Shown here piece by piece: positions 27,572 through 35,750 of a stretch of 64,000 nt of DNA; position 1 is the stretch's first letter; each line of letters opens with the position of its first letter. Source of the stretch: Hyphomonadaceae bacterium (GTDB lineage: Bacteria > Pseudomonadota > Alphaproteobacteria > Caulobacterales > Hyphomonadaceae); contig JANQQC010000060.1 in assembly GCA_028285145.1 (NCBI GenBank), positions 1 to 64,000 on the forward strand. The letters run 5' to 3'. The position numbers and the translations under genes were made by a program. The notes beneath the pieces were generated by a model. The model worked only from the letters and a program-made list of their open reading frames with translations, was not told where the DNA came from and did not search any database.

Positions 27572-28711
27572 CTATTCGCCGGGCTTCAGGCGGAAAATTG
27601 CGCCGTCGAGATCAGCCGTGGCGAGATAGAGATACCCATCCGGACCTTCGGCCACGTCGCGGTAACCGTAACCTTCTTCGGTTAGCAACGCTTCCTGTCC
27701 GACAACCGCGCCATCTTCCAGATCAATGCGGACAAGTTTCTGCCCACGTGGTCCATTCATGGCGCCAATAAACAGGTCGCCCGTCCAGCCGGGATACTGA
27801 TCGCCGGTGTATCTGGTCATGCCAGATGGTGCGATGGAGGGCACCCATTTCTCAACGGGCTGCGCGAGGCCTTCCTTCTTGGTGCGATTGGTGATGATCG
27901 TGCCGTCGTAATTCACGCCATAGGTGATTTCCGGCCAGCCATAATTCGTGCCCGGCTCAATGACGTTCAACTCGTCACCACCCTTCGGGCCGTGTTCATG
28001 GGCAAAGAGTGTTCCGGTTTCATCGTCATAGGCGATGCCCTGAACGTTTCTGTGGCCGAGTGTGTAGATCTTGGGATCCGCGCCTTCCTGACCGACAAAG
28101 GGGTTGTCGTCGGGCGTCGTTCCGTCAGGCATGATGCGAACGATCTTCCCGAAATGGTTCTCCAGCGACTGGGCGTCATCCATGCGCATGAAGCCGTCGC
28201 CAAGCGTCACGAGTAGCGAACCATCCGGCAGGAACATGAGACGGCCACCAAAGTGAACGCCGCGTGGCTTGACGGCATCTGCTTCGAAGATCGTTTCGAC
28301 GTCCGTCAGGCTCGCGCCGTCCTCGGAGAGGCGGCCGCGAACAACGGAGGTGTGGTTAGCGTCATCGTCGCCCTTGGAATAGGCGAGATAGAGCAGGCGG
28401 TTGGTGTCAAAGGCTGGATCAAGGGCAAGGCCGAGATAACCGCCCTGATTGGCGACGTAGGCTTCAGGCGTTCCAGAGACCGGCGTGGGGTCAAGCTCAC
28501 CGTCGCGAACGATGCGGAGCCGGCCCTCGCGCTCGGTCACCAGCATTTCGCCGCTTGGGAGGAAGGCCATGCTCCAAGGGAATTCGAGGCCTTCTGCGAC
28601 TGTCTCCAGGGTGAGGCCGGAGGATGAGGCGTTATCGCTTTCATCTCCAGATGCGACGGCCCCTCCACAGGCGGCCAGGCCTAGAACGGATGCAGCGGTC
28701 AATGCGATACG
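27572..28711 (-). CDS. PQQ-dependent aldose sugar dehydrogenase-type lipoprotein
   Basis: 379 residues from MRIALTAAS, whose leader ends GLAAC (lipobox). The six-bladed propeller shows family motifs: LEFPWSMAFLPSGEMLVTER, GVHFGGRLMFLPDGSLLVTLGDG, HRNVQGIAYDDETGTLFAHEHGPKGGDELN and GTNYGWPEITYG. These match the soluble aldose sugar dehydrogenase (YliI/GDH-B) family, which oxidises sugars in the periplasm using PQQ. An in-frame ATG at 28726 is an alternative start. It converges on recR with six bases between stops. Confidence 0.88.
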   Translation of the reverse strand, partial: RIALTAASVLGLAACGGAVASGDESDNASSSGLTLETVAEGLEFPWSMAFLPSGEMLVTEREGRLRIVRDGELDPTPVSGTPEAYVANQGGYLGLALDPAFDTNRLLYLAYSKGDDDANHTSVVRGRLSEDGASLTDVETIFEADAVKPRGVHFGGRLMFLPDGSLLVTLGDGFMRMDDAQSLENHFGKIVRIMPDGTTPDDNPFVGQEGADPKIYTLGHRNVQGIAYDDETGTLFAHEHGPKGGDELNVIEPGTNYGWPEITYGVNYDGTIITNRTKKEGLAQPVEKWVPSIAPSGMTRYTGDQYPGWTGDLFIGAMNGPRGQKLVRIDLEDGAVVGQEALLTEEGYGYRDVAEGPDGYLYLATADLDGAIFRLKPGE

Positions 28712-28788
28712 CATGAGGAATGTCTCCATTACGACGTTATCGCGAATATAGGCTGTTCGCGGCACCCGTGAAGCCTGAACCGCCAATG

Positions 28789-28813
28789 AAAAAGGGCGGC
28801 CCGAGAGCCGCCC
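28789..28813 (-). terminator. Terminator after the TonB-dependent receptor
   Basis: On the minus strand GGGCGGC and GCCGCCC form a perfect seven-base-pair stem with a six-base loop, followed by TTTTT. It lies 25 bases past the receptor stop, between it and the sugar dehydrogenase. Confidence 0.85.
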
Positions 28814-28837
28814 CTGATCGTGTTTTACCTCAAACCG

Positions 28838-31756
28838 TTACCAGGACTTGGCGACGCTGACGCCCCAGGTCGATGGCTCGGTCAGGAAGATGTTCGTAAA
28901 CAGACCAGAAGAGTCATCGGTAAGATACGCACCGGTAATGACTTCCTCGTCGGTGACGTTCTTGCCGAAGAACTCGACCGAAAGGCCGTTCTCTTCATTG
29001 TCGAGACGCAGCGACAAGTTCACGTTGTCCCAACTTTCCAGCTCGTCGCGGCCGGTGTTCCAGACACGGCTGAAGCTATCGGACTGCATGTAGTAGTCAA
29101 CGCGGGCCGTTGCAGACCAGTCACCGAGATTACCTTCGCCGCTTGGCAGCCATGTGTATTCCGCACCAAAGCTGAACGTCGTTTCAGGCGCACCCGGGAT
29201 GGAGTTGCCATCCAGGTTCTTGGCGTCGCCTTCGAACGGCTCCAGCAGGCTTGCGGTGCCTTGTGTTCCGTCGGGATTTGTAAAGGTGACCACTGCATCC
29301 GGATCCAGACCGAACCCAGCTTCGCCACCGGCAAACGCCCCGGTGCAGAGCCCTGCGCTCGAACCGGGAGCAAGCAAACCGGCATCAATAGCACCAAGAA
29401 CCGTAGCGTAACCCTGGGCCGACACGACGCAGTTTGCGAAGTTCACCGCGTTCTTGAGAACGACGAGATCGTCGCGGCCATTGGCACGATCCAGCACATC
29501 CACACCGAACGTGTCCTGAATGCTTGTGTCCAGAAGACCAAGATTGGCACTCAGGACCAGCGTAGAGACAGGGTTCCAGACTGTTTCGAGTTCGAAGCCT
29601 GTCAGCTCTGCGTCGATGTTGAAGTTCACAGAGCTGCGGTTGATGATCTGCGTGATCTGGTAGCCTTCATAGTCGTAGAAGAAAGCACCTGCGTTCAATT
29701 GCAGGGCACCGCCCGCTAGCGTGTTCTTGGTGCCCAACTCGTACGAGTTGATGAATTCCGGCTCGAACTGAGGCGGGAAGAGCTCTGCCCCAGCAGGCTG
29801 CGGTGGGTTGATACCGCCGCCTTTGTAGCCTCGCGAGTAGAAGCCGTAGATCAGCGTGTCCTCGGAGAAGTTCAGATCAGGCGACCAATCGAAACCAGCC
29901 CTTCCTGTGACTTCTTCAAACGAGGCTTCTTGCAGACCTGTGGCGTTTCTTGGATCCCCATTCTGCGGAGTGCCCGGACCGAACGCGACCTCTGGCGTGA
30001 ACAGATAGGTTGGGACAATGTCCTGTTCCTTCTGGTCATCCGTATACCGCAGCCCAAGGGTCAGGGTGAGGTCGTCGTTGACGTCAAAGTAGCCCTCACC
30101 AAAGAAGGCCAGCGACTCCAGACGATAAGGTGAAAGCGAGCGGAAATAGTTCCCGCCATCTCCGCCGAGCGTGCCCTCAAACAGAGCTTCACCATTTCCA
30201 GCTGTGTCGATTGGTACCGTAAAGGGGAACCCTAATGGACCATTTGTCATGCCTGATGGATCAGATGAAACAATGGCATTTTGCAGCTGCGTGAGAGCTG
30301 TCAGGGTGTTCGAGAAAACATAGTAGCCATTATTTGGATCAAACGGATCAATCGCTTCAAAGTCGACGTAGATGCCGCCGAGGTTGAAATTGAACCGCCC
30401 ATCATAATTGGATTGAAGGCGAATTTCGTGCGTGATCTGCTCACTGTCGCCACCCGACAAATCAAATGTGCGGAATATGTTGGACGCCCCAAGCTGAGGG
30501 TCCGAAACCACACCGCCAGGGAACAGGGCGTTGTAGAGATCTGCACCAGGGTCGACGCCTGGTGGTATGGCTGACAGATCGTTGAACGCGATGTTCGGCG
30601 CGATCTTGTTGTAATCCTCAATCGACAGGACGCTGTCTTCCATATAGCTGCCGATATAGCTCAGCATCAGGGAATCATTGAGGTCATACTCTGCCTTGAA
30701 GGTGTAGAGTGTCGACTCTGCCTGATAAATCGGATCGAAGGCCGACTCGATCTCGCGAAGGTTCGGATTGAGTGGTGTCGTGAAGGCGTCGCCGTTTAGA
30801 AGACCCGCTGCTACGCCAAGACCACCGCCGAGTGTCGCTGCTGAGTTGACGCGATCAAAGGACTCGCTAAGCGGCGCTTCCTGACACCCAAGGCTGGTAA
30901 AGTTCTGATCAGCCGCGCTGATAGGAATGCCTGCAAAACTCGTTTCGAATGGGTCCTTGTCGCAGAGCTGCTTGCCGGTCCGAAGACGGTTGTCGTCTTC
31001 GTTGAAGTGCTCGACCATCAGCCAGGAACGGAACGTTTCAGTTGGCTCAAAGGCGAGTGTTGCGCGGAGGCCATACAGCTCTCGGCCGTCAATATCGGTG
31101 TTGGAAACAGTGTTCCTCGCAAACCCTTCGCGCTCGAGGTAGGAGCCGGCAACTCGAAGAGCCAGGTTCTCACCGAGTGGAACGTTCAGCATGCCTTTGA
31201 CCTTGGCAGTACCGAAATTGCCGAGCGTGCCTCGGATGTTGCCTTGCCACTCCTCAAGAACAGGCTTGGCGGTAATGACGTTCACCACGCCGCCGGTGGC
31301 GTTCCGGCCGTAGAGCGTACCTTGCGGGCCACGCAGTGTCTCAACACGCTCAACATCGAAGAACTCGGCTTCGAAGAGGCGGTTGGCGGTCAGTGGAACA
31401 TCGTTCTGGTGAACGCCGACGCCACTATCGCCGGACTGGGCGACTGCGTCATTACCGATGCCGCGGATTTTGAAGTTGTAACCGGCGAAGTTGCCTTTGG
31501 TGAACGAGACGTTCGGAATGGATTTAACAAGGTCCGGGCCACCAGCGAGCTGGAGTTTTTCCAGCGCGGCTTCGTCGAAAGCGGACACAGCAATCGGAAC
31601 ATCCTGAATGGACTCTTCCGTTTTCTGCGTGGTCACGACGATGGTGGTCAGCGTGCGCTGGTCATCATCCTCTTGCGCCACCGCTGGCGTCGCCGTGAAA
31701 GCAAGCGCGGACGCACCAGCCAGCAGGGCAAATTTCGACTGTAGTGTGGATTTCAT
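28838..31756 (-). CDS. TonB-dependent outer-membrane receptor
   Basis: 972 residues: a signal peptide ending TPAVA near 27, a TonB-box-like TLTTIVVTTQK, a plug domain (IQDVPIAVSAFDEAALEKLQ, VGVHQNDVPL, VETLRGPQGTLYGRNATGG) and a 22-strand barrel ending GVSVAKSW. The plug signature places it with the iron-siderophore-like/uncharacterised receptors common in Caulobacterales and Sphingomonadales; the ligand is not evident. A strong GGAGGAG lies about 8 bases before the ATG. The gene is isolated from any TonB/ExbB genes here. A palindrome lies about 170 bp upstream. Confidence 0.95.
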   Translation of the reverse strand: MKSTLQSKFALLAGASALAFTATPAVAQEDDDQRTLTTIVVTTQKTEESIQDVPIAVSAFDEAALEKLQLAGGPDLVKSIPNVSFTKGNFAGYNFKIRGIGNDAVAQSGDSGVGVHQNDVPLTANRLFEAEFFDVERVETLRGPQGTLYGRNATGGVVNVITAKPVLEEWQGNIRGTLGNFGTAKVKGMLNVPLGENLALRVAGSYLEREGFARNTVSNTDIDGRELYGLRATLAFEPTETFRSWLMVEHFNEDDNRLRTGKQLCDKDPFETSFAGIPISAADQNFTSLGCQEAPLSESFDRVNSAATLGGGLGVAAGLLNGDAFTTPLNPNLREIESAFDPIYQAESTLYTFKAEYDLNDSLMLSYIGSYMEDSVLSIEDYNKIAPNIAFNDLSAIPPGVDPGADLYNALFPGGVVSDPQLGASNIFRTFDLSGGDSEQITHEIRLQSNYDGRFNFNLGGIYVDFEAIDPFDPNNGYYVFSNTLTALTQLQNAIVSSDPSGMTNGPLGFPFTVPIDTAGNGEALFEGTLGGDGGNYFRSLSPYRLESLAFFGEGYFDVNDDLTLTLGLRYTDDQKEQDIVPTYLFTPEVAFGPGTPQNGDPRNATGLQEASFEEVTGRAGFDWSPDLNFSEDTLIYGFYSRGYKGGGINPPQPAGAELFPPQFEPEFINSYELGTKNTLAGGALQLNAGAFFYDYEGYQITQIINRSSVNFNIDAELTGFELETVWNPVSTLVLSANLGLLDTSIQDTFGVDVLDRANGRDDLVVLKNAVNFANCVVSAQGYATVLGAIDAGLLAPGSSAGLCTGAFAGGEAGFGLDPDAVVTFTNPDGTQGTASLLEPFEGDAKNLDGNSIPGAPETTFSFGAEYTWLPSGEGNLGDWSATARVDYYMQSDSFSRVWNTGRDELESWDNVNLSLRLDNEENGLSVEFFGKNVTDEEVITGAYLTDDSSGLFTNIFLTEPSTWGVSVAKSW

Positions 31757-31926
31757 TCTTTCACTCCTCCTCGAGCCCCGGTGGTTTCGGTGGCGTCGCA
31801 GCGTTTCCTAAATGGGCTTCCGTCTTGTTGCGGAATGCCTCAATTGCCATGTCAGCGTTGCAGGAGAGGGTTTGTCAACACGAAGCTGCGCCTGAACAGA
31901 AATCCCTAAAATGCAGTGCTAATTAT

Positions 31927-31941
31927 GTGACGTTACGTCAC
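31927..31941. promoter_or_regulatory. Perfect 15-bp palindrome between the TonB receptor and queC
   Basis: GTGACGT-T-ACGTCAC has two perfect seven-base arms around a single central base. It lies 56 bases before queC and 171 bases before the divergent receptor start, in the only intergenic space of both genes. The symmetry is that of a TetR- or GntR-type operator. No preQ1 riboswitch-like structure was apparent nearby. Confidence 0.5.
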
Positions 31942-31996
31942 TGACAGGATGCGATGGCGCTTGGTGGCGGGTCCCGCAAATGCTACTTCCCCCGCC

Positions 31997-32710
31997 ATGA
32001 CTACGGTAGGCAGCAAAGCGATTGTTCTTTTCTCTGGCGGGCAGGACTCCGCCGTGTGTCTGGCATGGGCGCTGGAGAATTTTTCTGCGGTCGAGACCGT
32101 CGGCTTCGATTACCGCCAGCGTCACCGAATCGAACTCGACTGCCGGATCGCTTTTCGGGATGCTTTGACGGCGCGTTTTCCAGTGTGGGGCGAGCGGCTG
32201 GGTCCGGATCACAAACTGGATGCCGCCGTTCTCTCATCGCTTGGCGAAACGGCAATGACGCACGACACCGCAATTCGAATGTCGAAGGAGGGACTGCCCA
32301 ACACATTCGTACCGGGGCGAAATCTTCTGTTCCTCACCCTGGCTGGGGCGCTGGCCTATCGGCGGGATGCTGATGTGCTGGTTGGCGGCATGTGCGAGAC
32401 CGATTTTTCTGGATATCCCGACTGCCGACGCGACACCCTGGACGCGCAGGAGGCGGCGCTGGTTCTCGGCATGGACCGGCCACTCAAGATCGCCACGCCC
32501 CTGATGACGCTCGACAAGGCGCAAACATGGGCGATGGCGCATGAGCTTGGCGGGTCGGTGCTGATCGATCTTATCGTCGAGGAGACTCACACCTGCTATC
32601 TGGGCGACCGATCTCGCCGCCATGATTGGGGTTATGGTTGCGGCGAGTGTCCTGCCTGTGAGCTGCGGGCCCGCGGGTGGGCGCGTTGGCGGGAGCAGGT
32701 GACGGCGTGA
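31997..32710 (+). CDS. queC: 7-cyano-7-deazaguanine synthase
   Basis: 237 residues. The PP-loop SGGQDS (13-18) binds ATP, and the C-terminal [14 protein letters not shown] belongs to the zinc site. QueC converts 7-carboxy-7-deazaguanine to preQ0. ATG at 31997 gives the family N-terminus ([16 protein letters not shown]); the open frame upstream is not conserved-looking. queE starts inside its stop codon (GTGA overlap). Confidence 0.96.
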   Translation: MTTVGSKAIVLFSGGQDSAVCLAWALENFSAVETVGFDYRQRHRIELDCRIAFRDALTARFPVWGERLGPDHKLDAAVLSSLGETAMTHDTAIRMSKEGLPNTFVPGRNLLFLTLAGALAYRRDADVLVGGMCETDFSGYPDCRRDTLDAQEAALVLGMDRPLKIATPLMTLDKAQTWAMAHELGGSVLIDLIVEETHTCYLGDRSRRHDWGYGCGECPACELRARGWARWREQVTA

Positions 32711-33357
32711 CGATCTACACCGTGAAGGAAGCCTATGTGACCTTGCAGGGGGAAGGTGCGCAAACGGGCAGGGCGGCGCTGTTTCTGCGCTTTGCCGGTT
32801 GCAATCTCTGGAGTGGGCTGGAGCGCGATCGCGCCACGGCCGTCTGCAACTTTTGCGACACAGATTTTGTGGGGGCGGATGGCGAGAATGGTGGCAAGTT
32901 TGACGGCGAAACCGCGCTTGCCGCGCATGCCCTGGACCTTTGGAATGCAGAGCCACGTGGTGACGGCAGACCATACATCGTCTGCACCGGCGGTGAACCA
33001 TTGCTCCAGCTCAAGGCTCCGTTGATTGAAGCGCTTCACTTGGCGGGCTTCGAGATCGGTGTGGAGACGAACGGCACCATCGCCGCGCCGAAAGGGCTGG
33101 ACTGGATTTGTGTTTCGCCGAAAGCAAATGCGAGACTCGCCCAAACTTCTGGTCATGAGCTGAAACTCGTATACCCGCAGGATGAACCCGAAGCACAGCC
33201 AGAGCGCTTTGAGTCACTGGACTTTCAGCACTTTTTCCTGCAACCGAAGGACACGGTCGATCAGGCGGAGAATATCGCCGCCGCCGCAGCGTATTGTATG
33301 AAGAATCCCCAATGGCGACTGAGTTTGCAAACCCACAAACTGATCGGGCTACCCTGA
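32707..33357 (+). CDS. queE: 7-carboxy-7-deazaguanine synthase
   Basis: 216 residues from a GTG that overlaps the queC stop by four bases, matching the family start [16 protein letters not shown]. The radical-SAM cluster cysteines are C32, C47 and C50, spaced C-x14-C-x2-C, the extended form known in QueE, instead of the usual C-x3-C-x2-C. The GGEPLLQ motif follows. It turns 6-carboxytetrahydropterin into 7-carboxy-7-deazaguanine. The queD frame overlaps its last 46 bases. Confidence 0.95.
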   Translation: MTIYTVKEAYVTLQGEGAQTGRAALFLRFAGCNLWSGLERDRATAVCNFCDTDFVGADGENGGKFDGETALAAHALDLWNAEPRGDGRPYIVCTGGEPLLQLKAPLIEALHLAGFEIGVETNGTIAAPKGLDWICVSPKANARLAQTSGHELKLVYPQDEPEAQPERFESLDFQHFFLQPKDTVDQAENIAAAAAYCMKNPQWRLSLQTHKLIGLP

Positions 33358-33734
33358 GCCCTGATGGCGCGACGTTCGAGATCGAAAAAGCGGTCTCGTT
33401 CGAAGCTGCGCACTATATGGGCGGCAAGCCGGAAGGGCATCCATATCGCAATGTCCACGGCCACTCGTTTCGTCTGGAGGTCCGCATCGCTGGCGTTGTG
33501 AAGTCCGGTGAGGAATGGGTGGAGGACTTCTCTGTTCTTGAGGCCGCGCTGAAGGCAACGGCTGCAAAGCTGGATCATCGGCTGCTCAATGAGATTGAGG
33601 GACTGGAAGTTCCCACGCTTGAGCGCATCTGCCTTTGGGTGGCTGAGGACCTGAAAGCCAGCTTGCCCGGGCTTGCTTCTGTCACACTGGCTCGCCCCAG
33701 CCTCGATGAACGCTGCACCCTCAGTCTTCGCTGA
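33312..33734 (+). CDS. queD: 6-carboxytetrahydropterin synthase homologue lacking the usual Cys
   Basis: 140 residues of the PTPS/QueD (COG0720) family. Zinc-binding histidines are H34 (FEAAHYM), H49 and H51 (VHGHSF), and the catalytic Asp-His pair is D88-H89 in LDHRLLN. The nucleophilic cysteine of E. coli QueD (EGHKCGRLHGH) is tyrosine here (Y45 in EGHPYRNVHGH), and the C-terminal substrate-binding glutamate region reads LARPSLDERC. It is nevertheless in the queC-queE-queD operon and may still make 6-carboxytetrahydropterin through a variant mechanism. ATG at 33312 is preferred; 33294 is possible. Confidence 0.88.
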   Translation: MATEFANPQTDRATLSPDGATFEIEKAVSFEAAHYMGGKPEGHPYRNVHGHSFRLEVRIAGVVKSGEEWVEDFSVLEAALKATAAKLDHRLLNEIEGLEVPTLERICLWVAEDLKASLPGLASVTLARPSLDERCTLSLR

Positions 33735-33745
33735 AGGTCCGTTGA

Positions 33746-35293
33746 CTAGTCTTCCGAAATGAAGGCGAGCGCCGCGTCCAGAAATTCGCGCGTGGCTGGT
33801 TCACTGTCGGTGAGACTGTGATTGGAGCTTTCAAGGCTCAGGAACCTAGCGTTCGGAATATGAGATGCGAGTTCGCGCGCTTCATCCATCGTGGCGATCC
33901 CATCACTACTTGAATGAGCGACAAGCGTCGGCGCGCGCACGGCTGAAAGGCGCGGCCTGACATCAAGCGTCCCGAAGGCTTCAACGAAGCGGATCGCGTT
34001 CTCAGCCGACGCCGCCTTGCGCTGAAACTCATTAAACCAGACCGTTTCTTCTTCGGTCGCCGTTGGCATGAAGGTTGAGGTGACGAGTTGTCTCAATCCG
34101 GCATTGTCTACGCCCCATTGCGTTTTGATGAGAGTTTGGATCGCCTCCCGTTCAGCGATCAACTCCTTATCCCCGGTGACGCGCCAGCCCGCCGCGAAGC
34201 CGCCTTGCAACACGATGTGGGAGACCCGCTCTGGATGTCTCGCGGCGTACTCGATGGCGACGGCGGCCCCTTGCGAGAAGCCGATCAGCGGGAACCGATC
34301 CAGCCCGGCGGCTTCAACAACCACTTCCAGATCCTCGACCATTCGATCGAACGAAATTTCCGGAACATCCCAGTCGGACAGTCCATTGCCGCGGCCATCG
34401 TAACGGATCAGCGTGTGACCTTCCGCGAACGTGCGCAGCTGACCGCCATCGACGGGCGAACTCCAGTCGAACTCAAGATGCGTCAGCCAGTTCGCCGCTT
34501 TAACAAGGGGAGGTCCGGACCCCGCGCTGGCCCAGGCGATGACAGTTCCATCGGACGCGCGCTGAAAACGGATCGTCTGCTCCAGAAGCAGGCGGCGCGT
34601 GTCGGGTGCTGCCGAAGGTTGCTCGACGGGCGCGGCCTGCCAGTCCATTCCCGCATCGGCAAAGCGGGAGATGAACTCTTCTTCTCTGAAGTCCGCATCT
34701 GCGTCGCGGCCGAGCCGGCGCAAAAGGCGAACAACGCGGCTTGCGCTCTCGCGGTCGTAGGGGTTGGCGTCCAAAGCAGCTTTAGCGAAGGCCAACGCCC
34801 TGTCGGGTGCAACGACTGGGTGATCGGCGATACTGGCGGCCAGTACTGCACGATCTCGTTCGAGGGCAGTGCGCTCACTGGTCAGCCATGCCTGATATTC
34901 GGCGAGGTCCGGCAGATCGAGGCCGTCGAGAGGATGACCCGCGATTGCATCAAAGGCTGCGATGAGCTCGTCAACCCCCCCGCTTTCTTCCAGTTGCGCC
35001 GCTCCCTTCGCTTCGACTTTCGCAAGCGACACGCGTTCTCGATCGGCGATCAGACGTTCCCTCGTTTGGTCGTTGATGAGGGGACGCAGCTTGCTGAGGG
35101 ACCATCGTAACGCGGCGCGGGGATCGTCTGTTCGGTCCCAGAAGAGATCGCACAATCGCTCGCGTCGATGCGGTCGGGCGGTCAGCACGAGGAAAGCCAG
35201 AAGCGCGCGCGTCTTGCGGGACGCGGGCAGGGGAACCGGCTCGCCGTCGCGAAGCAGAGAGAACTCTCCATAAAGATTGAGGGTCAGGCCCAC
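33746..35293 (-). CDS. BTAD/SARP-like DNA-binding domain fused to an alpha/beta hydrolase
   Basis: 515 residues. Residues 3-95 resemble an OmpR-type winged helix of SARP regulators (LNLYGEFSLLRDGEPVPLPASRKTRALLAFL, then RRERLCDLFWDRTDDPRAALRWSLSKLR), and 100-215 a helical bacterial transcriptional activation domain (ALDANPYDRESASRVVRLLRRLG). Residues 240-515 are an alpha/beta hydrolase with nucleophile S340 in GFSQGAA, an acid in HSSSDGIA and a histidine in SSNHSLT. All triad residues are present, so the hydrolase may bind or cleave a signal that controls DNA binding. Targets are unknown; it is convergent with queD. Confidence 0.85.
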   Translation of the reverse strand: MGLTLNLYGEFSLLRDGEPVPLPASRKTRALLAFLVLTARPHRRERLCDLFWDRTDDPRAALRWSLSKLRPLINDQTRERLIADRERVSLAKVEAKGAAQLEESGGVDELIAAFDAIAGHPLDGLDLPDLAEYQAWLTSERTALERDRAVLAASIADHPVVAPDRALAFAKAALDANPYDRESASRVVRLLRRLGRDADADFREEEFISRFADAGMDWQAAPVEQPSAAPDTRRLLLEQTIRFQRASDGTVIAWASAGSGPPLVKAANWLTHLEFDWSSPVDGGQLRTFAEGHTLIRYDGRGNGLSDWDVPEISFDRMVEDLEVVVEAAGLDRFPLIGFSQGAAVAIEYAARHPERVSHIVLQGGFAAGWRVTGDKELIAEREAIQTLIKTQWGVDNAGLRQLVTSTFMPTATEEETVWFNEFQRKAASAENAIRFVEAFGTLDVRPRLSAVRAPTLVAHSSSDGIATMDEARELASHIPNARFLSLESSNHSLTDSEPATREFLDAALAFISED

Positions 35294-35380
35294 GAACGCA
35301 TCCTCTCAAATTGCGGCCCGCAATCTCTGCCTTCGCCGCGTTGATTGCAACTCGAACGTGTCCGGCAAGAATTCCGACTG

Positions 35381-35416
35381 AAAGAAAAGTGGAGGCTTCT
35401 GTTGCCAGGCGCCTCC
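35381..35416 (-). terminator. Terminator of the tmRNA gene
   Basis: On the minus strand GGAGGC pairs with GCCTCC around a 14-base loop and is followed by ACTTTTCTTTC. It lies directly after the last tmRNA pseudoknot-like hairpin. Confidence 0.8.
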
Positions 35417-35704
35417 GGGCCCCGCCTAGGGCGCTGATGCCCTAGGAGTTAAGTGCGGTAATCCACGCACAGCCTACGCTGCGAGTAGTTCACCTTCAGC
35501 AAAGTTGTCATTAGCAACTATTGTTGATCGAGCTTCTAAGGGGGCTCAACCCGGCGAAGGCATCGTCTTTACACGTCCGTCGATCCTATTTCGGCCCCAT
35601 CCTGTCCAGCTAATGACTGGAGGTAAATGGTGGAGCCGCCGGGTACCGCCCCCGGGTCCGAACCGCTTATTACACGCGCGTTTATCGCCATAGTTCCGAA
35701 GAAC
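35417..35704 (-). ncRNA. ssrA: Circularly permuted two-piece tmRNA
   Basis: Read on the minus strand. The acceptor piece comes first and ends CGGCTCCACCA (CCA at 35630-35628). After about 29 spacer bases the coding piece starts at 35598 with GGGGCCGAAATAGGATCGAC, a hallmark tmRNA 5' sequence. GGGGCCG pairs with CGGCTCC to form a seven-pair acceptor stem containing the G3-U70 wobble recognised by alanyl-tRNA synthetase. The tag frame runs from 35515 to 35474 and encodes ANDNFAEGELLAA then TAG, close to the Caulobacter tag. This 3'-half-before-5'-half order is the known alphaproteobacterial arrangement. TATATT (35716-35711) is a plausible -10 box; ends are approximate. Confidence 0.93.
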
Positions 35705-35750
35705 ACTCTCAATATAGGAGGTGTTCGTGAACGAGAAAAGAACGAAACGC

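Noticed and set aside
31757-31996. preQ1 riboswitch upstream of queC
   Set aside because: No C-rich aptamer with the A-rich tail and no pseudoknot pattern could be found; only the 15-bp palindrome stands out.
33294-33311. Earlier ATG for queD
   Set aside because: In frame but adds six residues without family similarity; ATG at 33312 also gives the normal N-terminus. Left as an alternative.
34088-35110. Plus-strand open frame of 340 codons
   Set aside because: Antisense to the BTAD-hydrolase fusion, with no ribosome-binding site and no motif.
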